NCBI GenBank assembly: GCA_031259485.1
Contig: JAIRLH010000057.1
Coordinates: forward strand, 1-15,573
DNA length: 15,573 bases
Direction: 5' to 3'
Source of the DNA: Elusimicrobiota bacterium
GTDB taxonomy: Bacteria > Elusimicrobiota > Elusimicrobia > Elusimicrobiales > Elusimicrobiaceae
Positions 1 to 7,420 of this stretch are shown in pieces (position 1 is the first letter of the stretch; each line of letters starts with the position of its first letter). A program made the translations under genes and the position numbers. Below the pieces are notes generated by a model that worked only from the letters and a program-made list of their open reading frames with translations, did no database searches and was not told where the DNA came from.

Positions 1-54
1 GTTGTTAAGGGGTGGAGTTGATATGAAATAAAAATAAATTTTGAAACAGAAAAT

Positions 55-134
55 ATTGTCAAAACCGCCCACTTGACAATTTTTGTTATGGTTTGACCGC
101 TTGGGAATTGCTTAAAAATTCCCAAGCGGTTTTT
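55..134 (+). terminator. Rho-independent terminator of an upstream gene outside the window
   Basis: A perfect 14-bp inverted repeat lies at 96-109 and 117-130 (arm ACCGCTTGGGAATT) with a 7-nt loop, and TTTT follows at 131-134. This is a textbook intrinsic terminator for a plus-strand gene ending left of the window or within the first ~30 bases. A weaker 8-bp hairpin (55-62 with 73-80, then a T run) sits just before it, so termination may be in tandem. Its presence argues that gcvPA begins a new transcript. Confidence 0.85.
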
Positions 135-167
135 CTACCGAAGGAATTGACGCACGTTTTACGCGCT

Positions 168-194
168 TTGAAACGTCATAAAATTTAATATAAT
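168..194 (+). promoter_or_regulatory. Probable gcvPA-gcvPB promoter
   Basis: A perfect TATAAT lies at 189-194. The best -35 is TTGAAA at 168-173 with a short 15-bp spacer; a shifted TTTGAA at 167-172 gives 16 bp. Transcription would start near 201, leaving a leader of about 30 nt with a Shine-Dalgarno GAGGA at 221-225, five bases before the ATG at 231. The leader is too short for a glycine riboswitch. The -10 is convincing, the -35 is weak. Confidence 0.55.
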
Positions 195-230
195 GATTAT
201 GTCGCCATATCCGCTGTAAAGAGGACGAAA

Positions 231-1556
231 ATGTTCATACCCAATACAAAAGAAAACCGGCAGGAAATGCTGGAAGTTATCGGCGCGGATTCTATTAAAG
301 ATTTATTCAAAGATATTCCGCAGGATTTGATGAACCCGCAGTACAATCTGCCCGCCGCGTTGAGCGAAGCCGAGCTCACACGTGAAATTAAAGCCTTTGC
401 CGCCAAAAACAAGCCCATGCTTAATTTTGCCGGCGCGGGCATTTACGAGCATTTTATACCCGCGGCCGTCAATGCGATAAGCTCGCGCGGGGAATTTCTT
501 ACCGCCTACACGCCTTATCAGGCCGAGGCCAGCCAGGGCACCCTGCAGGTTATTTACGAATATCAAAGCTGCATGTGCGCCTTATACGGCATGGACGCTT
601 CAAACGCGTCGCACTACGACGGCGCAACCGCGCTGGCGGAAGCCTGCGGCGCGGCCGCCAGAATTAAGGGCAAAAATAAAATCCTGCTCGCTTCTGCCGT
701 GAACCCGCAATATGTGAAAGTTCTTAAAACTTATTTCGGCTTTGGCAATAATATTAATTTTGAATTTGTAAACACAAAAGACGGCATTACTGATTTGGCA
801 GACCTTGAGGCCAAACTTACCGATGACGTTGCCGCTTTCGTGCTACAGACGCCCAATTTCCTTGGATGCATAGAAGACGGGGACGCGGTCGCGAAAGCCG
901 TCAAAGCCAAAGGCGCGCTGTTTATAGTTTCCGCAAATCCTCTGAGCCTCGGCGCGCTTAAAGCCCCGGGCGACTACGGCGCGGATTTTGCCGTCGGGGA
1001 AGGCCAGCCGCTGGGCAATGCAATGGCTTTCGGCGGGCCCGGGCTGGGAATTTTCACCTGCAAAAAGGAGCATATACGTCATATCCCGGGCCGCATCTGC
1101 GGCATAGCCAAAGACGCTGACGGCAAACGCGCTTTTGTGCTCACCCTTCAGGCGCGCGAGCAGCATATAAGGCGCGAGAGGGCTTCTTCAAACATCTGTT
1201 CCAACCAGGCTTTATGCGCGCTTAACGCGGTTGTTTACCTTACGCTGCTCGGGCCGGCCGGCCTCAAAGAAGCGGCGGAGCTTAATATTGAAAACGCCCA
1301 TATTTTGCAGCGGAAGATTTGCGAACTCCCGGGCTACAGCCTTGCGGCCAAAGCGCCTTTCTTTAACGAATTTTTAATAAAATGCCCCGTGCCTGCGGCC
1401 AAAGTGGTAAAAGCCATGGCCAAAAAAGGCATAACGGCGGGTTATGATTACGGCGAAGTCTGCAAAGAATGCAAAGACCTGCTGCTCGTCTGCGCGACGG
1501 AAACCAAAACCGCCGCCGACATTGAGGCATACGTATCCGCCTTGGGGGGGATTTAA
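231..1556 (+). CDS. gcvPA: Glycine dehydrogenase (decarboxylating) subunit 1, P-protein alpha
   Basis: N-terminal half of the split P-protein of the glycine cleavage system. With GcvPB it decarboxylates glycine and passes the aminomethyl group to the lipoyl arm of GcvH. The 441-residue length is typical of the split form. The N-terminus MFIPNTKENRQEML matches the family, as do the GGPGLGIF stretch and the signature around FVLTLQAREQHIRRE and SNICSNQAL in the middle. The ATG at 231 has GAGGA five bases upstream. Two bases separate its stop from gcvPB, so the two are co-transcribed and probably translationally coupled. gcvT and gcvH are not in the window, and the upstream terminator suggests they are transcribed separately. 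No frameshift or missing motif was noticed. Fold-type I PLP enzyme; cytoplasmic. Confidence 0.96.
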   Translation: MFIPNTKENRQEMLEVIGADSIKDLFKDIPQDLMNPQYNLPAALSEAELTREIKAFAAKNKPMLNFAGAGIYEHFIPAAVNAISSRGEFLTAYTPYQAEASQGTLQVIYEYQSCMCALYGMDASNASHYDGATALAEACGAAARIKGKNKILLASAVNPQYVKVLKTYFGFGNNINFEFVNTKDGITDLADLEAKLTDDVAAFVLQTPNFLGCIEDGDAVAKAVKAKGALFIVSANPLSLGALKAPGDYGADFAVGEGQPLGNAMAFGGPGLGIFTCKKEHIRHIPGRICGIAKDADGKRAFVLTLQAREQHIRRERASSNICSNQALCALNAVVYLTLLGPAGLKEAAELNIENAHILQRKICELPGYSLAAKAPFFNEFLIKCPVPAAKVVKAMAKKGITAGYDYGEVCKECKDLLLVCATETKTAADIEAYVSALGGI

Positions 1557-1558
1557 TT

Positions 1559-3004
1559 ATGAATAATTATCCGCATAATTTACTGTCAATAGAAAAATCC
1601 GTCCGCGGGCGCAGGGGCGTCAAATTTACGCCGGCAGCCAAACGCGCGGGCGAATATTTGCCCGCCGGCCTGCTGCGCGGCGAGGAGCCAAAACTCCCTC
1701 AGCTCAGCGAGCTGGATACCGTTAGGCACTTCAGCAATCTTTCGCGTCTTAACGTGGGACTGGATACGCATTTTTACCCGCTGGGCTCCTGTACTATGAA
1801 GTACAATCCCAAAGCTTACGAGGCCCTTGCGGCGCAGGACGGCTTTGCCGCCGTACACCCGTTCGCGCCTAATCAAAGCGCGCAAGGCACTCTGGAACTG
1901 CTGTATAAATTGGAAGAGCTTTTGAAAGCCATTACCGGTTTTGACGCTTTTACCCTGCAGCCGGCCGCAGGCGCGCACGGGGAATTTACCGGAGCCCTGG
2001 TGGCCAAGGCTTATCATTTATCCCGTAAAGATAAAGCCCGCACGGAAATCATAGTGCCCGATACCGCCCACGGCACCAATCCCGCCACGGCGGCCATGTG
2101 CGGCTTCAGCGTGATAAGCGTTAAGTCCGCGCCCGACGGCAGGGTGGATATAGAAGAGCTTAAAAAGGCTTTGGGGCCGAAGACGGCCTTGGTCATGCTT
2201 ACCATCCCCAATACCGTCGGCCTGTTTGAAAAGGACATCAAAACCATAGCCCCGCTTATACGCGAAGCCGGCGCGCTGCTATATATGGACGGCGCGAATT
2301 TCAACGCGGTTATCGGCAGCGTTAAGCCCGCCGAAATGGGCGTTGACATCATGCACATCAATACGCATAAAACGCTTTCCACGCCGCACGGCGGCGGCGG
2401 GCCCGGCGCGGGCGCGGTGGGCGTTGTCAAACATTTAGAGGAATTTCTGCCGCAGGGCCGCGTTGTTTTTAACGGTAAAAAATATTCTTTTGCAAAGCCT
2501 TCAAAACGCAGCATAGGCGCGGTAAAAAGTTTTTACGGCAATATCGGCGTTTTGATACGCGCTTACTGCTACCTGCGCCAGCACGACGGCCAAACTCTAA
2601 GGGAAATATCCGAGAACGCGGTGCTTAACGCCAATTATCTTAAGGCGCGGCTACAAAAGTATTTCCCCGCGTTTTTTGATTATCCGTGCATGCACGAATG
2701 CGTATTCACGCTGGACGCCGCCAAAATGAATGGCGTCAAAACGCTGGATATCGCAAAGAGGCTGCTTGATTTGGGCTTCCACGCGCCGACGATATATTTC
2801 CCGCTGCTGGTGCCCGAGGCTCTTATGGTTGAGCCTACGGAAACCGAAAGCCGCGAGACTATGGATAAATTCGCCGCCGCGATGATAAAAATTTATGAGG
2901 AGGCGCAGACCGCGCCGGACTTGCTGCGCAAGGCCCCGCAGAACTGCCCCGTGAAACGTATAGACGAGGTAAGCGCCGCAAGAGAGCCCGATTTACATTG
3001 GTAA
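1559..3004 (+). CDS. gcvPB: Glycine dehydrogenase (decarboxylating) subunit 2, P-protein beta
   Basis: PLP-carrying half of the split glycine decarboxylase. The cofactor lysine is K271 in HINTHKTLSTPHGGGGPGAG (residues 267-286), the hallmark of P-proteins. YPLGSCTMKYNP at 73-84 and DTAHGTNPATAA at 168-179 are further family blocks. At 481 residues it has normal full length. The start at 1559 has a run of seven G at 1544-1550 as ribosome binding site, inside the end of gcvPA. The (alpha-beta)2 enzyme releases CO2 from glycine and loads the aminomethyl group on lipoyl-GcvH. This allows glycine fermentation or C1 supply, or, run backwards, glycine synthesis in anaerobes. The next gene encodes a lipoylation enzyme, which fits this pathway. 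Confidence 0.96.
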   Translation: MNNYPHNLLSIEKSVRGRRGVKFTPAAKRAGEYLPAGLLRGEEPKLPQLSELDTVRHFSNLSRLNVGLDTHFYPLGSCTMKYNPKAYEALAAQDGFAAVHPFAPNQSAQGTLELLYKLEELLKAITGFDAFTLQPAAGAHGEFTGALVAKAYHLSRKDKARTEIIVPDTAHGTNPATAAMCGFSVISVKSAPDGRVDIEELKKALGPKTALVMLTIPNTVGLFEKDIKTIAPLIREAGALLYMDGANFNAVIGSVKPAEMGVDIMHINTHKTLSTPHGGGGPGAGAVGVVKHLEEFLPQGRVVFNGKKYSFAKPSKRSIGAVKSFYGNIGVLIRAYCYLRQHDGQTLREISENAVLNANYLKARLQKYFPAFFDYPCMHECVFTLDAAKMNGVKTLDIAKRLLDLGFHAPTIYFPLLVPEALMVEPTETESRETMDKFAAAMIKIYEEAQTAPDLLRKAPQNCPVKRIDEVSAAREPDLHW

Positions 3005-3046
3005 TTTCTTTCCCTCTCCACCGCGCGGGAGAGAGGTGAGGGGGAA
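3005..3046. repeat. Intergenic GC-rich palindrome (REP-like candidate)
   Basis: Just after gcvPB an imperfect palindrome has inner arms CTCTCC (3014-3019) and GGAGAG (3028-3033). Outer arms TTTCCC (around 3009-3014) and GGGGGAA (around 3040-3046) can extend it. There is no T-run directly after it, so it is a poor intrinsic terminator. It resembles mobile palindromic repeat units found between genes in many bacteria, but one copy cannot prove repetition. The rest of the gap to 3158 includes a loose inverted repeat (about 3064-3071 with 3121-3128) and the possible lplA-like promoter. Confidence 0.45.
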
Positions 3047-3144
3047 GAACAACGGCAAAGACAAATATCCCGTCCGCGTACCGCGACCGCTCTGCGGGGC
3101 AATTGCTCCGAAGCCTGACTGGGTATTTAATAATTGTTTGCAGC

Positions 3145-3150
3145 TATAAA
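3145..3150 (+). promoter_or_regulatory. Possible -10 element of the 3159-8593 operon
   Basis: TATAAA lies eight bases before the ATG at 3159, with no Shine-Dalgarno sequence between. If used, transcription would start at or beside the ATG, giving a leaderless or near-leaderless mRNA. No good -35 is seen 16-18 bases upstream. An alternative is TTGCTC (3103-3108), 17 bp, TTTAAT (3126-3131). Either would give the five downstream genes their own promoter in addition to read-through from gcvPB. Confidence 0.3.
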
Positions 3151-3158
3151 TAATAACC

Positions 3159-3875
3159 ATGCAATGTATTTTCATTGAAACGCCGCCTTTGGACGTTTAC
3201 GCGAATATGGCGATTGACGAGCTGCTGGTCTCCCGCCTGAGGCCTGATATGTGTATGGCGCGCTTCTTTAACTGGGTGCCGGCCGGCGGCCAAAACGGCG
3301 GAGCGGCGGCCACCTTCGGCTACGCGCAGTTTGAAAATACCGCCCGCGCACAAATTGCGGCGGCGGGCATTACGCAATATACGCGGCGTCCTACGGGCGG
3401 CGGCGTGGTATTGCATAGGGACGATTTAACTTTTTCGCTTTTTTTCACCGCCGGCGGCGCGTTAAAACCGCAGCAGATTTACGGCGCGCTGCACGCCGCC
3501 GTCAGGCAGGGACTTATGGCCGCCGGTTTTGCTTTAGGCTCTTATGATAAGCAAAGCGACTACCGGCCCGCGCGCGGCGGCGTATCCGCAAATTGTTTCG
3601 CCAATCCCGTAAGCGACGATTTGCTTGATAACGGCGGCGCAAAAGTTCTGGGCGGCGCGATACGCCGTTTCGCAGACGCGGTTCTGTATCAGGGCAGTTT
3701 GCAGCTGCCGGCCGCGCGCGACAATGCCGATTATCAAGACGCTTTGAGCGCCGCTTTCCTTAAATATTTCAACGCGGCGGCGGCCCGCCGGCCCGCCGGC
3801 AACAGCCTGCTCAACGAGGCATACGCGCTTGCCACAGACGTTTATAAAACCCGTGAATGGATAGAAAAATTCTGA
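3159..3875 (+). CDS. Lipoate-protein ligase A / octanoyltransferase family protein
   Basis: Member of the BPL/LplA/LipB catalytic-domain family that attaches lipoyl or octanoyl groups to carrier proteins such as GcvH. RRPTGGGVVLHRDDLTFSL (residues 76-94) is the acyl-binding glycine-rich motif. K162 in KVLGGAIRR corresponds to the catalytic-site lysine of the family, and LYQGSLQL (176-183) follows as expected. At 238 residues it lacks the C-terminal accessory domain of E. coli LplA. It also has C146 in SANCFANP, at the place where LipM-type octanoyl-GcvH transferases carry their catalytic cysteine, so LipM-like activity is an alternative. The N-terminus fits the family, although no Shine-Dalgarno is visible before the ATG. 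Its 3' end overlaps or abuts the next gene. The neighbouring gcvPA-gcvPB suggest that GcvH is its substrate. Confidence 0.85.
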   Translation: MQCIFIETPPLDVYANMAIDELLVSRLRPDMCMARFFNWVPAGGQNGGAAATFGYAQFENTARAQIAAAGITQYTRRPTGGGVVLHRDDLTFSLFFTAGGALKPQQIYGALHAAVRQGLMAAGFALGSYDKQSDYRPARGGVSANCFANPVSDDLLDNGGAKVLGGAIRRFADAVLYQGSLQLPAARDNADYQDALSAAFLKYFNAAAARRPAGNSLLNEAYALATDVYKTREWIEKF

Positions 3876-4564
3876 CAATGCCAAAACTTGCAAGACCGCT
3901 CAAATTTATCGTCGGCCTGCTGCTTCTGCCCACCGCGCTTTTTATATTCCTTGGGTTTGCGGATATTTTGTGGTCGCTGCTCAAAAGCTGGCGGATTACT
4001 TTGTGGTTCCTGCTGGGAGCGGTTTTGTATCTGCTGCTGCACAGGTTTGTTTACAGCTTCGGGCGGCTTTATGTCCTTGCTCACGAGGCCGCGCACGCCG
4101 CCGCCGCGCTTATGTGCGGCCACAGGGTGGAAAGTATGAAGGTAAACGGGGACAGCGGCAATGTCAAAGTAAGCGGCGTAAATACTTTCATACTTCTGGC
4201 GCCTTATGTTTTCCCGCTGTTTGCTTTTGCGGCGGTATTTGCGTATTTCGTGATAAGTCTTTTTGACGCCTCCGTTGACAAGCGGATATTTGTTTTCCTG
4301 TTCGGGTTTTTTACGGCGCACCATTTTGCGCATACTTATAAATCGCTGACTGAGGCGGAGCAGAGCGATATTAAAATGGCCGGCGGCAATTTGTTTTCTT
4401 TCGCTATTGTCGCGGCGCTTAATCTTTGCGTGATACTGTTGTTGCTGCAAATATTTTTCCCCGGCGTGGTGCCGGCGTGGGGTATAATTAAAAAAGTGTT
4501 TGTTAATACGCGCGACTTCTGGATTTTTGCGGGCAAGTTTATAATACGGATTTTAGGCAAATGA
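3857..4564 (+). CDS. M50B-like membrane zinc metallopeptidase
   Basis: 235-residue polytopic membrane protein with HEAAH at residues 76-80, the zinc-binding HExxH motif, directly after a membrane segment. Hydrophobic segments lie roughly at 13-40, 47-70, 110-136, 142-160 and 179-201. After the HExxH comes a GHRVESMKVNGDSGNVKVSG stretch and LLAPYVFP (113-120), the layout of the Peptidase_M50B-like family, distant relatives of site-2 proteases. D171 in EQSDIKMAGGNLFS is a candidate third zinc ligand. The start may be 3857 (overlapping the previous gene by 19 bp) or the ATG at 3878 two bases after its stop; neither has a clear ribosome binding site. The stop overlaps the start of the AsmA-like gene (ATGA), so the two are probably coupled. 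The substrate is unknown. Confidence 0.75.
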   Translation: MDRKILTMPKLARPLKFIVGLLLLPTALFIFLGFADILWSLLKSWRITLWFLLGAVLYLLLHRFVYSFGRLYVLAHEAAHAAAALMCGHRVESMKVNGDSGNVKVSGVNTFILLAPYVFPLFAFAAVFAYFVISLFDASVDKRIFVFLFGFFTAHHFAHTYKSLTEAEQSDIKMAGGNLFSFAIVAALNLCVILLLLQIFFPGVVPAWGIIKKVFVNTRDFWIFAGKFIIRILGK

Positions 4565-6846
4565 GGAAAAAGAAACTTCTGGTTTATTGCTGGGGCGCGC
4601 TACGCTTTATCACGCGCAATATCATACGCGCGCTTTTCGCGCTGGCCGTCGTTGCGGCTTTGCTTATGTGCGCCGCGTGGTTTGCCGCGCTGAAGTATTT
4701 TAATGCGCAGAGCATCGGCAATATGCTCACGCAGGGCCTGCAGCGCGCTTTCAACCGGCCCGTGGTGATGGAGGGGATAAAACTTGTCTCCATAAACGCG
4801 GTGGAAATCAAAAATTTAAAAATTATAGACAAGGGCGAAAGTTATAATGAGCTTGTGTCCGTGGGCTCCGTCATAATCCGTTATGATTTGCTGCCCATAA
4901 TGCGCGGGCGCATCGTAATAAACGAAGTGATTTTAAACCAGCCCGCCGTGAGCGTAATAAAGGATAAAGACGGCGTGCTCAACACCGCGGATTTGAAAAT
5001 AATCGGCAGCCAAATCGCGGGAGGCACGGAGTTTGAAGCCGCCGCCCCCGACGGCAGCCGCCTGCAGGTGATTATAGAGGACTGGACTCTCGCCAACGGC
5101 ACCTTCGGCTACCGCGACGTTAAAGGCAATATAAGCCATTCTCTCAACGACGTATCGGTGCGCTTTTATAATCTAAAGTTTAATGATTTTACGGAATATG
5201 ATTTGAACTTCGTATTGCGCAATAAAATAAAGGATAAAATTATGGAGACCGAGGTTTATAGCAAAGGCGCGGTAAACCTTGCCGCTTTTAAACCTTCGGA
5301 TATGGCGCTGAAAAACGCGCGCGTTGAAATACGCGGCCTCAAAAAGCCGTTGGCTTTTAACGCGGATGTGGAAAATTTTGCCTCCCCGCGCGCCGTTATA
5401 ACCGCCGCGCTTCCGGCTTTTAAGTATGAAGATATTTCGCTTTTAATCGCAAAGCCTTTTGATTTTGAAATGCCGGCCGTCAACGTCAAAGCAAAACTGG
5501 CTTTTGAAGACGGATTTAAGAAGGTCGGCATCCCGTCGCTCAATATAAAAAATAAGGATATAAATATTGATATTTCCGGCAGTTTTGACGCGGCCTCCGG
5601 CGCGGCGCGCGCGGAGCTGGGTTTTAAGACAAAGGAATTTGAGGTCTCAAAAGCCGATTATGCGGGCATACTTAAGCCGTACGCCGTCAAAGGCAAAATT
5701 ACGGCCGCGGGCAATTTTATTTTCGCGGACGGCCGCGCGTACTTCCCCAAAGTCGCGGCGGAGCTTAACGGCGTATCGGCTTTAATCAGCAATTTTACCA
5801 TAGAAAACGTCAAAGCCAAATATACGGCGGAGGCCAATTTTGATTCTATGTCCGCTTCGGTGCGGGACGGCGTTTTTAAAGTCGGCAGGCAGACTGTAAG
5901 CAATATCAGCGGCAAAGCGTCTTACGAGCATAAAAAGCAGAATTTTTACGCTTTGCTTGATAATTATTCGCTCTTCAACGGACAGAATATTAAAATGAGC
6001 GTGGCGATAGCCAAAGTCCGCGACAAAAAAAACAGAACGGTCAAAACTATGCTGCATATCGGGCGTTTTGACCCGATAGAAGTTTTTGAAACCGTGGAAG
6101 ATTTTGTCGCCGCGCTGGCCGGCAGCGCCGGAGGTGAAGGCGCGCCCAAGGACGCAAGCAGACTTTATTGGCTGCGCAATTTCCGCGCGGCGCTGCCGGC
6201 TTTTATGCCGAACGTAAGCGGCGTGATTTTTGCCGAAAAATTTGTAAGCCCCATAGCGACGGGCAGCAATTTTAACGCCGAAGTTAATCTGAAAAATCTC
6301 CTCCCGGGTATGAACAAACTTGACGGCAAAATAGATTTGCGGCTTGAAAACGGCACCATTCTGCGCCTGCAGGAAGCGGCTGACAGGTGGAAAGCCCTCG
6401 GCATCGCCTTCCAGCCTTTCGTTATTATGAATAATATGGAAAGAATGGGCTCCTTTAAAATGGGCCAGGTGCTTAAAGATACGCCTTTTGAAATTTTAAC
6501 CGCCTCGGCGGACTTTAATGACGGAAAAATGAATATCAACAATTTCTATCTTGACGGGCGCGTGATAGCCGCGGCAATTGACGGCCGCGTTGACTGGGTG
6601 GGTGAGGATATGGATCTGGATATTTTCACCATGTTCAAAAACACGTCAAAGCGCGGCGTGCTTTCGGAAAATCTTACAGACGAATCGGGCGAGCCTGCTT
6701 TGGCTTTTCGCGCCTGGGGCAGTATGATGAAGCCGGGTGTCGCCATAAAAAGCCCAAAGAAGACGGGCAGCCATATAAAGGCCGCGCGCGAGCGCGGGCT
6801 GCGCACGGATTTCGCGGCCGTTAAAAAATTTGTAAAGGAGAAATAA
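4561..6846 (+). CDS. AsmA-like envelope protein
   Basis: 761-residue protein with a single N-terminal membrane anchor (about residues 22-44) and a long periplasmic beta-rich body. The stretch FNRPVVMEGIKLVSINAVEI (64-83), followed by VSVGSVIIRYDLLPIMRGRI (99-118) and INEVILNQPAVSVIKDKDG, is the N-terminal pattern of the AsmA family. The C-terminal part (FYLDGRVIAAAIDGRVDWVG and on) resembles AsmA C-terminal regions. AsmA-type proteins form bridge-like structures implicated in lipid transport and outer-membrane homeostasis, so a diderm cell is implied. The ATG overlaps the stop of the M50B-like gene; no strong ribosome binding site is seen, supporting coupling. It ends in a basic tail. The exact subfamily cannot be fixed by eye. 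Confidence 0.8.
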   Translation: MRKKKLLVYCWGALRFITRNIIRALFALAVVAALLMCAAWFAALKYFNAQSIGNMLTQGLQRAFNRPVVMEGIKLVSINAVEIKNLKIIDKGESYNELVSVGSVIIRYDLLPIMRGRIVINEVILNQPAVSVIKDKDGVLNTADLKIIGSQIAGGTEFEAAAPDGSRLQVIIEDWTLANGTFGYRDVKGNISHSLNDVSVRFYNLKFNDFTEYDLNFVLRNKIKDKIMETEVYSKGAVNLAAFKPSDMALKNARVEIRGLKKPLAFNADVENFASPRAVITAALPAFKYEDISLLIAKPFDFEMPAVNVKAKLAFEDGFKKVGIPSLNIKNKDINIDISGSFDAASGAARAELGFKTKEFEVSKADYAGILKPYAVKGKITAAGNFIFADGRAYFPKVAAELNGVSALISNFTIENVKAKYTAEANFDSMSASVRDGVFKVGRQTVSNISGKASYEHKKQNFYALLDNYSLFNGQNIKMSVAIAKVRDKKNRTVKTMLHIGRFDPIEVFETVEDFVAALAGSAGGEGAPKDASRLYWLRNFRAALPAFMPNVSGVIFAEKFVSPIATGSNFNAEVNLKNLLPGMNKLDGKIDLRLENGTILRLQEAADRWKALGIAFQPFVIMNNMERMGSFKMGQVLKDTPFEILTASADFNDGKMNINNFYLDGRVIAAAIDGRVDWVGEDMDLDIFTMFKNTSKRGVLSENLTDESGEPALAFRAWGSMMKPGVAIKSPKKTGSHIKAARERGLRTDFAAVKKFVKEK

Positions 6847-6852
6847 CCAGCC

Positions 6853-7419
6853 ATGAAAAAGCCCAAGTTGGACATTATAAGCATCCTCGGCGAGAACGCC
6901 GCGATAAAAGACGGCCATTTTGAGCTGCCAAGCGGCCTGCATGTGCAGAGCTATGTTGATACTTCCGTAATAATGCAGTACCCTAGCATTGCTGCCAAAA
7001 TAGCGCGCGCGCTGGCTGATTTGTTTGAAAAGAAGGCGGACGTCATTTTTGCCGCCACCGTTGAAAACGCGATTATCGCGCAGGAGGTGGCAAGGGTTAA
7101 AGGCGCGCGCGCGGTCTTTGCGTTTACGGAAAACGGGGTAATGAAGTTAAAGGGGGGCATGATTATCCGCTCCGGAGAGAATGTTTTGATAGTTGATAAT
7201 GTCACCATGACCGGCCGCAAAGTGCGCGAGGCCGCGGAACTCGCCGCGCTGCTGGGCGCAAACGTGCTTGGCGTGGCCGTGATTGTGGACAGGTCCTCCG
7301 GCGGCGCGGTGGGCAATTTGCCTTTGCGCTCGCTGCTGTGCTATCCGCTTGATACGTACGCGCCCGAAGACTGCCCTATGTGCAAAGCAAAAATAAAACT
7401 TGATAAGGCGGGCCGCTAA
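6853..7419 (+). CDS. PyrE-type (orotate) phosphoribosyltransferase, divergent
   Basis: 188 residues with a PRPP-binding motif VLIVDNVTMTGRKV at 111-124. A C-terminal part runs ALLGANVLGVAVIVDRSSGG ... DTYAPEDCPMC, matching the short thermophile-type orotate phosphoribosyltransferase family, which would form OMP from orotate and PRPP. Some expected residues differ. The acidic pair in the PRPP loop is D115-N116 instead of two acids, and a GG-containing loop expected near residues 68-75 reads AATVENAI. It may therefore be an altered PyrE or a paralogue with another base as substrate. A ribosome binding site AAAGGAG (about 6835-6840) lies before the ATG. No other pyrimidine gene is nearby. It sits six bases after the AsmA-like gene and one before the rlmI-like gene. 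Confidence 0.75.
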   Translation: MKKPKLDIISILGENAAIKDGHFELPSGLHVQSYVDTSVIMQYPSIAAKIARALADLFEKKADVIFAATVENAIIAQEVARVKGARAVFAFTENGVMKLKGGMIIRSGENVLIVDNVTMTGRKVREAAELAALLGANVLGVAVIVDRSSGGAVGNLPLRSLLCYPLDTYAPEDCPMCKAKIKLDKAGR

Positions 7420-7420
7420 T

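Noticed and set aside
195..230. Glycine riboswitch upstream of gcvPA
   Set aside because: The leader from the -10 to the ATG is only about 30 nt and has no room for, or motif of, a glycine aptamer.
3842..4450. Minus-strand open frame of 202 codons
   Set aside because: It lies opposite the membrane metallopeptidase and has a highly charged low-complexity translation with no signature; a shadow.
7400..7420. Earlier start for the rlmI-like gene
   Set aside because: The seven extra residues lie inside the 3' end of the pyrE-like gene, while the ATG at 7421 gives the normal family N-terminus.
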